Source: DATKCJ01 sp035513275 (lineage in GTDB: Bacteria > Verrucomicrobiota > Verrucomicrobiia > Opitutales > Opitutaceae). Taken from it: a stretch of DNA of 14,590 bases. How positions within the stretch are numbered: position 1 is the stretch's first letter; each line of letters begins with the position of its first letter. The position numbers and the translations under genes were made by a program. Below, piece after piece: positions 1 to 8,568 of the stretch. The stretch lies in contig DATKCJ010000148.1 in NCBI GenBank assembly GCA_035513275.1, positions 1 to 14,590 on the forward strand, in the 5' to 3' direction. Under the pieces are notes generated by a model. It had not been told where the DNA came from. It worked only from the letters and a program-made list of their open reading frames with translations, and made no database searches.

Positions 1-443
1 TGGGCGCGGTCGCACGCGGCGTGAAAGCCGGAGGCGGTCGCGTGGTCGGCGTGATCCCGGACTTCATGAAGGCGCTCGAACTCGAGTTTCGCGAAGCCGA
101 CGAGCTGATCACCGTCTCCACCATGCGCGAGCGCAAGCAGGCGATGGAGGAGATGTCCGACGCGTTCGTCGCGCTTCCGGGCGGTTGGGGCACGCTCGAG
201 GAAGTGATGGAGATCCTCGTCCTGCGCCAGTTGCAGCGGCATGAGAAGCCGACCGTATTCCTCAACCACGCTGGCTTCTACGACCACTTGCTCGCGTTCT
301 TCGAACACATGATCGCCGAGCGATTCGGCAGGCCGACGACCCGGTCGTGCTTCGCCGTGCGCGACACCGTGCCGGGAGTGCTCGAGTATCTCGAGGGCTA
401 CAAGCCGACGCCGCCCGACCAGCCGTGGTTCGTCACCCGATGA
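1..443 (+). CDS. LOG family protein (TIGR00730 Rossmann fold), 5'-truncated
   Basis: This is the C-terminal part of a LOG-family protein (lysine-decarboxylase-like Rossmann fold). The family hydrolyses nucleoside 5'-monophosphates, releasing the base and ribose 5-phosphate; plant and bacterial members activate cytokinins this way. The frame is open from the window edge, reading GAVARGVKAGGGRVVGVIP, so the GTG at 21 is internal and the true start lies upstream. The signature PGGxGTxxE is present as PGGWGTLEE (about 178-204) and follows MRERKQAM, which carries the Arg and Lys usually found in the active site. The TGA stop at 441-443 overlaps the ATG of the Nudix gene by 4 bases, so the two are probably translated together from one mRNA. 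Family assignment is firm; the physiological substrate cannot be read from the sequence. Confidence 0.9.
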   Translation, partial: GAVARGVKAGGGRVVGVIPDFMKALELEFREADELITVSTMRERKQAMEEMSDAFVALPGGWGTLEEVMEILVLRQLQRHEKPTVFLNHAGFYDHLLAFFEHMIAERFGRPTTRSCFAVRDTVPGVLEYLEGYKPTPPDQPWFVTR

Positions 444-997
444 ACAACGACAGTGAGACGGCCGCGATCCTCCGACTACTCGACGATCACGCGACCCGTG
501 CCGTCGATCCGACCGAAGCGGAGGCAGTCGACTTCATCACTAAGTTTGTGCGCTCGCATCCGGATGCGTTGCACCGTTCCCAAGTTCTCGGTCACCTGAC
601 CGGCTCGGCGTGGATCGTCGACGCCCCGCGCACGCGCACGCTGCTCACACATCACCGCAAGCTCGATAAGTGGCTCCAGCCCGGCGGCCACGCCGACGGC
701 GATCCGGATTTGCGCGCGGTGGCGATGCGCGAGGCAATCGAGGAGACGGGCGTGGCCGGGATGGGATTCGTCTCGGAGCGCATCTACGATGTGGACCGGC
801 ATTGGATTCCCGTGCGCGGCGAAGTCGCAGGCCACTGGCACCTCGACATCCGCTTCATGATCGAGGCGGATCCGAAGCAACCGTTTGTCGTGACCGACGA
901 ATCGCACGACCTTGCCTGGGTCGCGCTCGAAGATGTCGCGCGCCTCAATCCCGAGGAATCGATGGCGCGGCTGGTTCGGAAGACGCGAACATTCTGA
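440..997 (+). CDS. Nudix hydrolase
   Basis: This 185-residue protein has a Nudix fold and is expected to hydrolyse a nucleoside diphosphate linked to another group, using Mg2+ or Mn2+. The Nudix box spans residues 83-105 and ends in the canonical REAIEETGV. The first conserved Glu, five residues after the Gly, is Pro89 here; the catalytic REUxEE core is intact. The segment GGHADGD just before it is typical of the GGHxDGD subgroup. A helical N-terminal region (about 1-45) precedes the domain. The ATG at 440 is chosen because it overlaps the LOG stop as ATGA; a longer frame from 347 would lie inside LOG. The LOG neighbour suggests a shared role in nucleotide housekeeping, which is inference. 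The stop codon runs directly into the hexamer arrays. Confidence 0.88.
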   Translation: MNNDSETAAILRLLDDHATRAVDPTEAEAVDFITKFVRSHPDALHRSQVLGHLTGSAWIVDAPRTRTLLTHHRKLDKWLQPGGHADGDPDLRAVAMREAIEETGVAGMGFVSERIYDVDRHWIPVRGEVAGHWHLDIRFMIEADPKQPFVVTDESHDLAWVALEDVARLNPEESMARLVRKTRTF

Positions 998-1081
998 ATC
1001 GTTCTCGTAATCCTAATCGTTATCGTTCTCTCGGGATTCGGACTGAGAGAACGATTAGGATTACGAGAACGAGAACGATTC
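996..1081. repeat. Head-to-head hexamer arrays forming a large inverted repeat, possible bidirectional terminator
   Basis: Two 37-base arms (996-1032 and 1045-1081) flank a 12-base loop. Read outward from the loop, each arm is a run of hexamers drawn from GAGAAC, GATTAG, GATTAC, GATAAC and GATTC. The arms differ by exactly one unit each: GATAAC occurs only in the left arm and a second GAGAAC only in the right arm. The rest pairs as a long imperfect hairpin. The element fills the space between the convergent Nudix stop (995-997) and the batD-E stop (1083-1085), where it could end transcription from both sides. There is no obvious U-tract, so the terminator role is inferred from position and fold. 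Confidence 0.8.
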
Positions 1082-1082
1082 G

Positions 1083-3716
1083 TTACCTATACAACGGCAC
1101 CACCGTCTCGCGGCGCACCCAGCCGGTCTGCCCGTCTGGAAACTCAAGCTGCACCCAGCCGAGGAAGCGCCGTTCGATCCGCGCGAGCGTGCCGGCGCCG
1201 AGGGGTTGCGTCTGCTGCTCGCCGGCCTCGGTCGGGATGCTGCGAAACTCGGTCGGAGTCCATACGAGCGCGATGTTGGGATCGACGAGCGGCCCCCACG
1301 TGTGCAGCGCGCCCGTTGAAGTCGCGGCGGCGGCGACGCCCGTCGCGAGGAGAGAGGCCGCTGTGAAGAAGCGCCAGCGTCGTCGCCCGGCGTAGCGGTC
1401 CCAAAGGTAGAGCACGCCTGCGGTCGCCGCGAGGAGCGAGGCGATCCCGAGCAGCGCCTGCCATTGCGCGGGCGAGGCGCGACGCGCGAGCCAGGTCGCG
1501 CCGCGACCCTCGGCAAACTTCGAGAGCTCCGGCGCAGTGAACTCCGCGCGCGCGACGCCGAGCTCGAATTGAAAACGCGTGGCGTGGTCTGAGGGATTCT
1601 GAGCGAACGCCGCGGCCCAGTGCCCGGCAGCCTCGGACCAGCGGTCTTGCTGCGCGAGCGCGAGGCCGAGGTTGTTGTGGGCCTTCCAATTCAACGGCTG
1701 GGCGGCGACTTGCTCGCGCCAGGCGCGCTCGGCAGTAGCAAAATCGCCGGCATCATACGAGGAGCGCGCATCTGCCGCGTCGATGTCAGGCGGCAGCGCG
1801 AACAGGATCGCGAGCATCGCCGCAGGCCAGAGATTCGCGGGCCGCAAGGCGCTCGTCGGACTGAAGCCCGGCAATCGCAGCGCGCTCGATGCGGCCGATG
1901 CGCGAAGCGTCCAGTCATCGGGCAGGTTGATCGAGTGGCCGTAGATCGCGGCCTCGGCCTCGACCCAGAGCGCGCGCCAATGCTCCGCCGCGGAGGGCGA
2001 AAGGAATTGCGACGCGGCAAACATGAACTCGGAAGGCGAGGGCGCCGCGCGCTTACGGCCGAAGATATCGATCGCGGTGTTCTGCCACGCGCGCAACGTC
2101 GCGGCGGTCTGCGCGGGAGTCGCGGCGGTCTTCACGGCGGCGATGACGGCATCCATGCGCGCGTGCGCCTCGCGTTGCGGGCGGAGCGGGTCGGTCGAGC
2201 GCGCGCGACGCAGCGCGAACGCGAGCCAGGCGAGCAAGAGCGGAATCGCAGGTGCGAGCAGCCAGCCGATCGGCACGCCGGCCGATGGCAGCATCGCGGT
2301 CGCCGCGCCTTCGAGTGGATCGAGCGGCAGCCGGCCGGGCTGTGTCGGCGCGGGAGTTTTCTGAACTGGATCGTCCGGCGTGAAGGAGAACACGCCCGCA
2401 TCCGGCGTCTGCGTCGTGGCTGCGACCGCTGGCCGCACGATCACCGTCACTGAATTTGTCCTTATTGTCTCATAACGACCTTCCTTCGGATTGAAGAATG
2501 AGTAGCTCACGGGGCCGAGCGTGTAGGTGCCGGCTTTTGTCGGCACGAGCACGACGTCCTCGGTGACCGAGCCCTCGAAGAGCGTGCCGTCCTTCGTGGT
2601 GCGGTTCACCTGCGGACGGATGAGCTGAAAATCCTTCGAGACTTCGCGGGAGGGAAGCGCGAGATTCTCCGGCCAGTTGCCCGTGCCCTCGAGCTTCAGC
2701 GTCCATGTAACAGGCTCGCCGACGGCGGCGGCTTGCGGCACGACGGTCGAAGTGAGCTTGAACTCGCCGACGGCCTTCATGAAATCCGCAGGCGCAGGAG
2801 ATGGAAGCGAGCGCACGGTGAGCGTCGTGCTCGGGCTCGTGATGAGATACTGCTCGATGTTCGGGCGCTGGAAGAGCCCGAACGCACTCGAGCCGACCTC
2901 GAGGTTGATCATCTGCGTCGCGGGTGGGATCGTGAGCGTGCCGGAATCGCGCGCGTAGGCGCGCGTGCGGTATTCGACGCCGACACGCGGCTCGTTCTCG
3001 ACGACAGCCGAGATGTTCTGCGGCTCGGCCCACGGCTCCGTGACGAGCCCAGCGGGCGCATTCCATTCGAGATTCGCCACGCCCGTCGGGTTGAAGCGCC
3101 GCACGATCAGCAGATCGTATTTCAAGCCAAACACCTGACCTGCCCAAACCGCGCTCGAGTCGGTCGTGAGGTGTGAACCCGCAATCGACTCGATGCTCAG
3201 GTTCGAGCGGCCGACCGTGGCGTCGCCGATCTCGAACGAGACCGCCGTCACTCGCAGCTTGCCCTGGTCGGTCTCGACTTCGAACGACGGGATCGTGATC
3301 CGGCCCTTTCTGATCGGCAGCACCGGGTAGCTGAGCACCGTGCGCCGCGACATCTTGAAGTTCACGATCGAGGTCTGAGAACTTTGCGACGGTCGTCCGA
3401 AACTCACGTCGGGAATCTGGGGCAGTGTGATCGCGGCGGTCGGCTCACACTCCTCGAAAACGAGCTCGATCGACGAAGTCTGGCCGACGCCGAGCGTGCC
3501 GCCGGCGGGCTCCCAGTGGACGTCCGCGGCTGTTGCGGCGAGTGCCGTGGTTGCACCGAACCAAAGCGCAACGAGCAGTCTTCCGAGCCTTGTTCCCGGT
3601 TTTCGCGAAACCAGTCGTAGCCCGCTGCGTGAGCAGCGGGACCCGTTGGGGCATTCGTCCCTGCGCTCACGCGCAGGGCTACGAAGCTCTCCCGGGAGTG
3701 ATGTCCAGGTTCTCAC
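1083..3716 (-). CDS. BatD-BatE fusion: oxygen-tolerance protein with TPR and SH3-like domains
   Basis: This 877-residue protein joins two Bat proteins that are usually separate. In order it has a signal peptide (about 43-64, cleavage near AATAA|DVHW), a BatD beta-rich periplasmic region (about 65-430), a membrane segment (about 482-502) and a helical region to about 605. A second hydrophobic stretch ending in an AxA-like site (about 628-650) follows, then TPR-like helices with NLGLALAQQDRWSEAAGHW (about 650-720), two membrane segments (about 752-773 and 783-803) and an SH3-like end with GWVQLEFPDGQTGWV. BatE carries TPR plus SH3, so the C-terminal third is BatE-like. The GTG at 3716 overlaps the upstream stop as GTGA; a TTG at 3719 is also possible. 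About 23 residues before the signal peptide are encoded by a REP pair, with no in-frame ATG, GTG or TTG between it and the signal peptide. Confidence 0.88.
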   Translation of the reverse strand: MRTWTSLPGELRSPARERRDECPNGSRCSRSGLRLVSRKPGTRLGRLLVALWFGATTALAATAADVHWEPAGGTLGVGQTSSIELVFEECEPTAAITLPQIPDVSFGRPSQSSQTSIVNFKMSRRTVLSYPVLPIRKGRITIPSFEVETDQGKLRVTAVSFEIGDATVGRSNLSIESIAGSHLTTDSSAVWAGQVFGLKYDLLIVRRFNPTGVANLEWNAPAGLVTEPWAEPQNISAVVENEPRVGVEYRTRAYARDSGTLTIPPATQMINLEVGSSAFGLFQRPNIEQYLITSPSTTLTVRSLPSPAPADFMKAVGEFKLTSTVVPQAAAVGEPVTWTLKLEGTGNWPENLALPSREVSKDFQLIRPQVNRTTKDGTLFEGSVTEDVVLVPTKAGTYTLGPVSYSFFNPKEGRYETIRTNSVTVIVRPAVAATTQTPDAGVFSFTPDDPVQKTPAPTQPGRLPLDPLEGAATAMLPSAGVPIGWLLAPAIPLLLAWLAFALRRARSTDPLRPQREAHARMDAVIAAVKTAATPAQTAATLRAWQNTAIDIFGRKRAAPSPSEFMFAASQFLSPSAAEHWRALWVEAEAAIYGHSINLPDDWTLRASAASSALRLPGFSPTSALRPANLWPAAMLAILFALPPDIDAADARSSYDAGDFATAERAWREQVAAQPLNWKAHNNLGLALAQQDRWSEAAGHWAAAFAQNPSDHATRFQFELGVARAEFTAPELSKFAEGRGATWLARRASPAQWQALLGIASLLAATAGVLYLWDRYAGRRRWRFFTAASLLATGVAAAATSTGALHTWGPLVDPNIALVWTPTEFRSIPTEAGEQQTQPLGAGTLARIERRFLGWVQLEFPDGQTGWVRRETVVPLYR
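3615..3684. repeat. REP/BIME-like inverted hairpin pair inside the batD-E coding sequence (GTGA-loop type)
   Basis: Two GTAG-headed hairpins face each other. On the + strand, GTAG (3617-3620) is followed by CCCGCTGC, loop GTGA and GCAGCGGG (3621-3640). On the - strand, GTAG (3682-3679) is followed by CCCTGCGC, loop GTGA and GCGCAGGG (3678-3659). The loops are identical and the stems differ while both pair perfectly over 8 bp. The outer ends also pair (TCGTAGCCC with GGGCTACGA). The head tetranucleotide plus hairpin, in inverted pairs, matches the architecture of REP elements mobilised by RAYT (TnpA-REP) enzymes. It lies between the GTG start and the signal peptide codons and is read through in frame. 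Confidence 0.8.
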
Positions 3717-5485
3717 CAATCGCGCTCCTTCTTTGTGGGCTTCTTGGGCTCGTCGTCCTGCATGAGTTGAAAGAGTCTCGCGGGCGAATCCTGCTGCTTC
3801 ACGCGGTCGAGCTTCTGCAACGGCACTGCGAGCTCGGGCCTTTCCTGAAGTTCTTTGTCTTCCGTCGGTGCGCCGCCGATGGTTTGCGTGTCTTTCTTGG
3901 GCTGCTGCTGTGGCTCCTGCTGCTGCGGTTCGCCGTCTTCCTGTTGCTGTGGTTCTGAGGGAGGATCCTCAAATGCCTTCTGGCCGGAGCGCTTCTGCTC
4001 CTTCTCGTTCTCCTTCTGTTCCTGATCCTGCTGCTCTTGTTCCTGATCCTGTTGTTGATCTTCTTTGTTCTCCTGCTGCTCCTCGTTCTGTCCGCCACCT
4101 TGCTGCTCTTGCTGATCTTTCTGTTCCTCCTCCTCTTTCTTCTCTTCTTCGTCCTGCTTGTCCTGTTGGTCGGGCGGACGTGCAAGCTCCTCGAGCTTGC
4201 GCCGTAGCTCCGGCCAGTCGGCCGCAGTGCGGTCGCTGCGTTCTCCCAAGTCGACCGACGCGAAACCGTCAGCGAGCACAGTCGGCGGAATCGGCTGGCC
4301 GGACTGCTTCTGCGCCTCGCCGTAGCCGATCGTTGCGTTGGCGAAGCTCGCCGCGTCGCCCGCGGAGAGCGAAGCCTGCTCGGAGAGTTTCTTGGCGAGA
4401 TCCGACAAGTCACCATCGGCGGCCTGCGCGTCGGGCGGTGTGAAAATCGCGAGGATTGCAAGGGCGGCCGCTACTGACGTCGCCCGGCCCTTCAGATCGC
4501 GCACGCGCGGTCGCACGGGAAACTCACGCCAGAAACTCCACGCAAGCAGCACAAGCCCTGCGGCGAGGAACCACTGGAAGCGTTCCTGCAGGCGCAGTTC
4601 GGAGCGCTGCACGAAGCCGCCTTGCTTGCCGCGCTCGACTGTCTGTTCCAGCAAGGCCGCGATGTCGACCCACGCGGCTGCGTTGGCGTAAGTGCCCCCG
4701 GTCATGCGCGCGAGGTCGCGCAATGTCTGCGGCTCGAGCCGGCTGAGAATCACCGCGCCACGTGCATCCTTCACGAAGCCGCCGCCCTCTGCCGGCATCA
4801 CCGCGCCCGACTCGGTGCCGATGCCGAGGGTGATCACGCGGATGTTGCGTTGCGTCATCCTCTCACTCCGGTTGCGCCACTCTGTGGTCTGGCTCTCGCC
4901 ATCGCTGAGCACGATGAGGAAGCGATCCGCACCGCCTTCGTTGCTGAATGAATCGAGCGACGTCGAGAGCAGCCGGTCGAAGTCCGTCCCGCCCTCGGGC
5001 AGGTAGTCGGGCCCGAGCGCCGGCAGGAACTCGCGCAGCACCTCGTAGTCGGGACTGAGCGGACTCTGGAGAAACGCGGTGCCGGAAAACAGGATGAGGC
5101 CGACGCGCTCGCCCTCGAGGCGATCGAGCAGACTCTCGATCAGGAGCTTCGCGCGTGCGAGCCGCGAGGGCTTGACGTCCTCGGCAAGCATGCTGCGCGA
5201 GAGGTCGAGCGCGATGAGCACCTCGCGCGACTGGTCGAAGGTCTGCTCCTCAATACGGCCCCATTGCGGACGCGCCCCGGCGACGATGACGAGGATCATG
5301 CCGAGCCAGAGCAGCCAGCGCCGGTGAGTTGTCGCGACGGTTGCGTTTGAGAATCCACTCGGCCCGGCCCAGAGCCGGCGCACGCGCGGCCATGCCGAGC
5401 CCGCCGCACTCGCGGAAACGTCGAGTATGAACAACACGAGCGGCACGACTGCGAGCCAGAGAACCGTGGGAACGGCGAGCGTCAT
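3713..5485 (-). CDS. BatB-BatC-like fusion: von Willebrand A membrane protein with acidic/Gln-rich tail
   Basis: This 590-residue inner-membrane protein begins as BatB. It has membrane segments at about 6-24 and 57-71, then a vWA domain (about 88-285) with a complete metal site: D94-x-S96-x-S98, T167 and D195 in LSDGES. A further membrane segment lies at about 306-320. A second hydrophobic stretch ending DAQA|ADG (about 336-356) resembles a signal peptide and starts a BatC-like region (357-437). This is followed by a Glu/Gln/Lys-rich segment (about 438-535) and a conserved-looking end (553-590) with LAVPLQKLDRVKQQDSP. The ATG at 5485 overlaps the batA stop as ATGA; the longer frame to 5551 would sit inside batA. 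A canonical TPR is not clear in the BatC-like part. The vWA call is firm and the BatC assignment moderate. Confidence 0.88.
   Translation of the reverse strand: MTLAVPTVLWLAVVPLVLFILDVSASAAGSAWPRVRRLWAGPSGFSNATVATTHRRWLLWLGMILVIVAGARPQWGRIEEQTFDQSREVLIALDLSRSMLAEDVKPSRLARAKLLIESLLDRLEGERVGLILFSGTAFLQSPLSPDYEVLREFLPALGPDYLPEGGTDFDRLLSTSLDSFSNEGGADRFLIVLSDGESQTTEWRNRSERMTQRNIRVITLGIGTESGAVMPAEGGGFVKDARGAVILSRLEPQTLRDLARMTGGTYANAAAWVDIAALLEQTVERGKQGGFVQRSELRLQERFQWFLAAGLVLLAWSFWREFPVRPRVRDLKGRATSVAAALAILAIFTPPDAQAADGDLSDLAKKLSEQASLSAGDAASFANATIGYGEAQKQSGQPIPPTVLADGFASVDLGERSDRTAADWPELRRKLEELARPPDQQDKQDEEEKKEEEEQKDQQEQQGGGQNEEQQENKEDQQQDQEQEQQDQEQKENEKEQKRSGQKAFEDPPSEPQQQEDGEPQQQEPQQQPKKDTQTIGGAPTEDKELQERPELAVPLQKLDRVKQQDSPARLFQLMQDDEPKKPTKKERDW
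3881..4174 (-). repeat. Low-complexity coding tract (Gln/Glu/Lys-rich) in the BatB-C gene
   Basis: Roughly 98 codons encode almost only Gln, Glu, Lys, Asp and Asn, with small internal repeats such as QQDQEQ and QQQEP. On the + strand this appears as a run of short CTGCTCTTG- and TTCCTGATC-like words. The tract is likely disordered and highly charged, like the linkers known after the TPR region in BatC-type proteins. Its length is prone to change by slippage. Confidence 0.75.
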
Positions 5486-6558
5486 GCAACGGCCTCCTTG
5501 CCTGCGCGTGCGGTTGCGATTGCTTGCGATGAGCCGTTGCCGAACGGCCACGCAGGCCGACGGGCACCGATGCCGCCGAGCGCCATCAAAAGACCGCCCG
5601 CTCCGGCAAACCAGTGGAAGACCTCGCGAGTGAGCAGTTGCGACTTCGCTTGAAACTCGATCTTGCGCGCCTTGTCGATCGACGCGAAGGCCGTCTCGAT
5701 CGTGTCGGTGTCCATCGCGCGGTAGAATTCGCCGCCCGTCGACTTTGAGATCGCCTGAAGCGTGCCTTCGTCGAGGTCGGAGATGACGCGGCGGTAGCGG
5801 CCGGTCTTCTCGCCCTGCTCGTTGAGGACTGGCATTCGCACATAACCGGGCATGCCGGCACCGACCGTATAGACTGGGATGCCGCGCGCGGCGGCGATCG
5901 CGGCGGCGTCCTGCGGCGACATCGCGCCGCGGTTGTTCGCGCCGTCTGTGAGGAGCACTACGAACGCGCCGAGGCGCTTGCCCGCGTCGCCGCGCGAAGT
6001 TTGCTCAAGTCGGCTGAGCGCGACGCCGAGCCCGTCACCGATCGCAGTGCCGTCCTCGATGAGGCCCACTTCAAGTCGCTCGGTCTGCCGACGGATCCAC
6101 GCGTGATCGAAAGTGAGCGGTGCGAGCGTGTAGGCGCGGCCGGAAAAAACGATGAGGCCGATGCGGTCGTTGGGCCGCCGGCTGATGAATGCGTCGATGA
6201 CCGGCTTGATCGCCTGCAGCCGGTTGATGCTGGTGCCGCCGCGCTCATAATCCTCCGCGAGCATCGAGCCGGAGAGGTCGATCGCGAGCATCAGGTCGTA
6301 GCCTTCCTTGCGGTCCTCGCGGCGATCCTCGATTTTCTGGGGACGCGCGAGCGCGAATACGATCAACGCGACGCCCGCCGCAGCGGCGACCGCCGGCCAG
6401 CGCGAGCCTGTCGCGAATCCCGGTTTGAACCACGATGCTGCAAACGGCACCACGAGCACGGGCGATCCGCGCCGCGTGCGCAGCCACGCGACGAGCGGGA
6501 TGACCAGCCACGCGGCGAGCCACCAGGGATCGTGAAGTGTCCAGTCGCCGATTGTCAT
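5482..6558 (-). CDS. batA: BatA-type von Willebrand A membrane protein
   Basis: This 358-residue protein has the classical BatA layout. A short N-terminal membrane segment (about 12-26) and a second one (about 54-71) precede a vWA domain (about 88-300), and a C-terminal membrane anchor lies at about 313-331. The metal-ion-dependent adhesion site is intact: D94-x-S96-x-S98 in AIDLSGSM, T171 in GTAIGDG and D205 in LLTDGANN. The domain should face the periplasm and bind partner proteins in a Mg2+-dependent way. The ATG at 6558 overlaps the DUF58 stop as ATGA; an in-frame extension to 6807 is Arg-rich shadow sequence inside DUF58. BatB follows with another ATGA overlap. It is assigned BatA rather than BatB because it comes first and has a simple C-terminal anchor. 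Confidence 0.9.
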   Translation of the reverse strand: MTIGDWTLHDPWWLAAWLVIPLVAWLRTRRGSPVLVVPFAASWFKPGFATGSRWPAVAAAAGVALIVFALARPQKIEDRREDRKEGYDLMLAIDLSGSMLAEDYERGGTSINRLQAIKPVIDAFISRRPNDRIGLIVFSGRAYTLAPLTFDHAWIRRQTERLEVGLIEDGTAIGDGLGVALSRLEQTSRGDAGKRLGAFVVLLTDGANNRGAMSPQDAAAIAAARGIPVYTVGAGMPGYVRMPVLNEQGEKTGRYRRVISDLDEGTLQAISKSTGGEFYRAMDTDTIETAFASIDKARKIEFQAKSQLLTREVFHWFAGAGGLLMALGGIGARRPAWPFGNGSSQAIATARAGKEAVA

Positions 6559-7474
6559 CGCCGCGAAGTGGCGCCCATGCGGGCGCGGAAGAAGGCGACC
6601 ATGGCCTCGAGCATGTCGTCGCCGGTGGAAACGATGAGACGGGAGTGCGAGTCGGGTTGGAGCTGGCGAAACGCGGTATCGCGCTCCTCGCGCCACTCCG
6701 CGTGCCGCTCGCGTTGTGCGCGTGAACGCGGGTCGAGCACGACGATGCGCTCGCCGACGGGATCGTAAGCGCCGAACGACGCCGCGCGCGGAAGCTCGCG
6801 ATCCCACGGATCGTCGACACGGAAGGTAAACACCTGGTAGCGGCGGCGGATCACGGCCCAGCCTTCAGGCTGCGGCCCCGGGGGAAAATCGCCGAGCCAG
6901 AGAAGGATGCTGTGCCGCGGCGCAGCGTGCGCGATCTGCTGCCACGGAATCTGCACGGTGGATGGGCCGTCCATCGGCGGTTCGGCACGGCCGAGCAGGC
7001 GCGTGGCGAGGTGCATGATGCGGCCGCGGCCGCGCACCGGCTGGATGAGCTCCGTGCCGGACGGCGTGGCGTGCACGATGCCGACGCGGTCGCGGTTCAC
7101 CGCGCCGAGGAGGGCGACTAGTCCCGCGAGTTCGAGAAGCGCGCCGCGCTTCGTGCGATTGCCCGAGCCGAACTGAAGCGACGGCGAATCCTCGAACAGG
7201 ATGAGCAGGTTCACCTCGCGCTCCTCGACAAACTTCTTGCGGTAGGGTTCGCCAAGGCGCGCGGTGACGTTCCAGTCGATGTCGCGCACGTCGTCGCCGA
7301 ACTCGTATTTCACGACCTGGTCGAACTCCATGCCGCGCCCGCGGAAGGCCGAGCGGTATTCGCCGCTGAGTGCGGTCTCAACGGCGTGGCGCACGCGCCA
7401 CTCGAGCCGGCGAAGCGCCGCGATGTGCCTTGCTGCGTTGGGCGAGGTCTCCTGCACGGTGGGAGGCGCCGCGT

Positions 7475-7478
<4 letters not shown>
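6555..7478 (-). CDS. DUF58 domain protein of the MoxR operon
   Basis: This 307-residue protein has the DUF58 signature YRSAFRGRGMEFDQVVKYEF (41-60) and GDDVRDIDW (61-69), then a degenerate vWA-like domain. In the usual DxSxS metal site the first Asp is Glu96, giving E-D-S-P-S. DUF58 proteins are encoded beside MoxR ATPases and are thought to be their partners or targets. No membrane segment is obvious, so it is probably cytoplasmic; many relatives have N-terminal membrane helices, so this is the short soluble type. The start is TTG at 7478, overlapping the moxR stop as TTGA. The first in-frame ATG is codon 50, inside the conserved signature, so the TTG start is well supported. The stop overlaps the batA start. 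Confidence 0.88.
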
Positions 7479-8449
<971 letters not shown>

Positions 8450-8568
8450 GCGTGACGATTGGGAGAGTGTTCGGAGTAGGCGGATCCGGAGACGTGCTCG
8501 CGCCGGGGGCGCGAACGGTGGATTGAGGCATATTTGACTGCACAGGGAAACCATAGTTTCAATGATCT
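8450..8568. promoter_or_regulatory. Divergent intergenic region between the moxR operon and the release-factor-like gene
   Basis: These 119 bases separate two divergent start codons and must hold the promoter for the whole Bat operon and probably one for the + strand gene. On the + strand TTGACT (8534-8539) is a good -35 match; the best -10 at normal spacing is only TTCAAT (8558-8563). On the - strand TTGAAA (8562-8557) has only weak -10 partners. A small inverted repeat GAAAC-N4-GTTTC (8547-8560) lies among these boxes and could be an operator. None of the elements is conclusive. Confidence 0.35.

Noticed and set aside
1810..1812. Separate batE gene starting at the internal Met of the fusion
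   Set aside because: There is no stop codon before it and no clear ribosome binding site, so a fusion is simpler; an internal start cannot be fully excluded.
1620..2453. 277-codon open frame on the + strand inside the batD-E gene
   Set aside because: It is Arg/Gly-rich shadow sequence of a high-GC gene and overlaps recognised BatD, membrane and TPR segments.
6559..6807. N-terminal extension of BatA by 83 codons
   Set aside because: The extension is Arg-rich, lies within the DUF58 gene and lacks family similarity; the ATG at 6558 gives the ATGA overlap and the expected first membrane segment.
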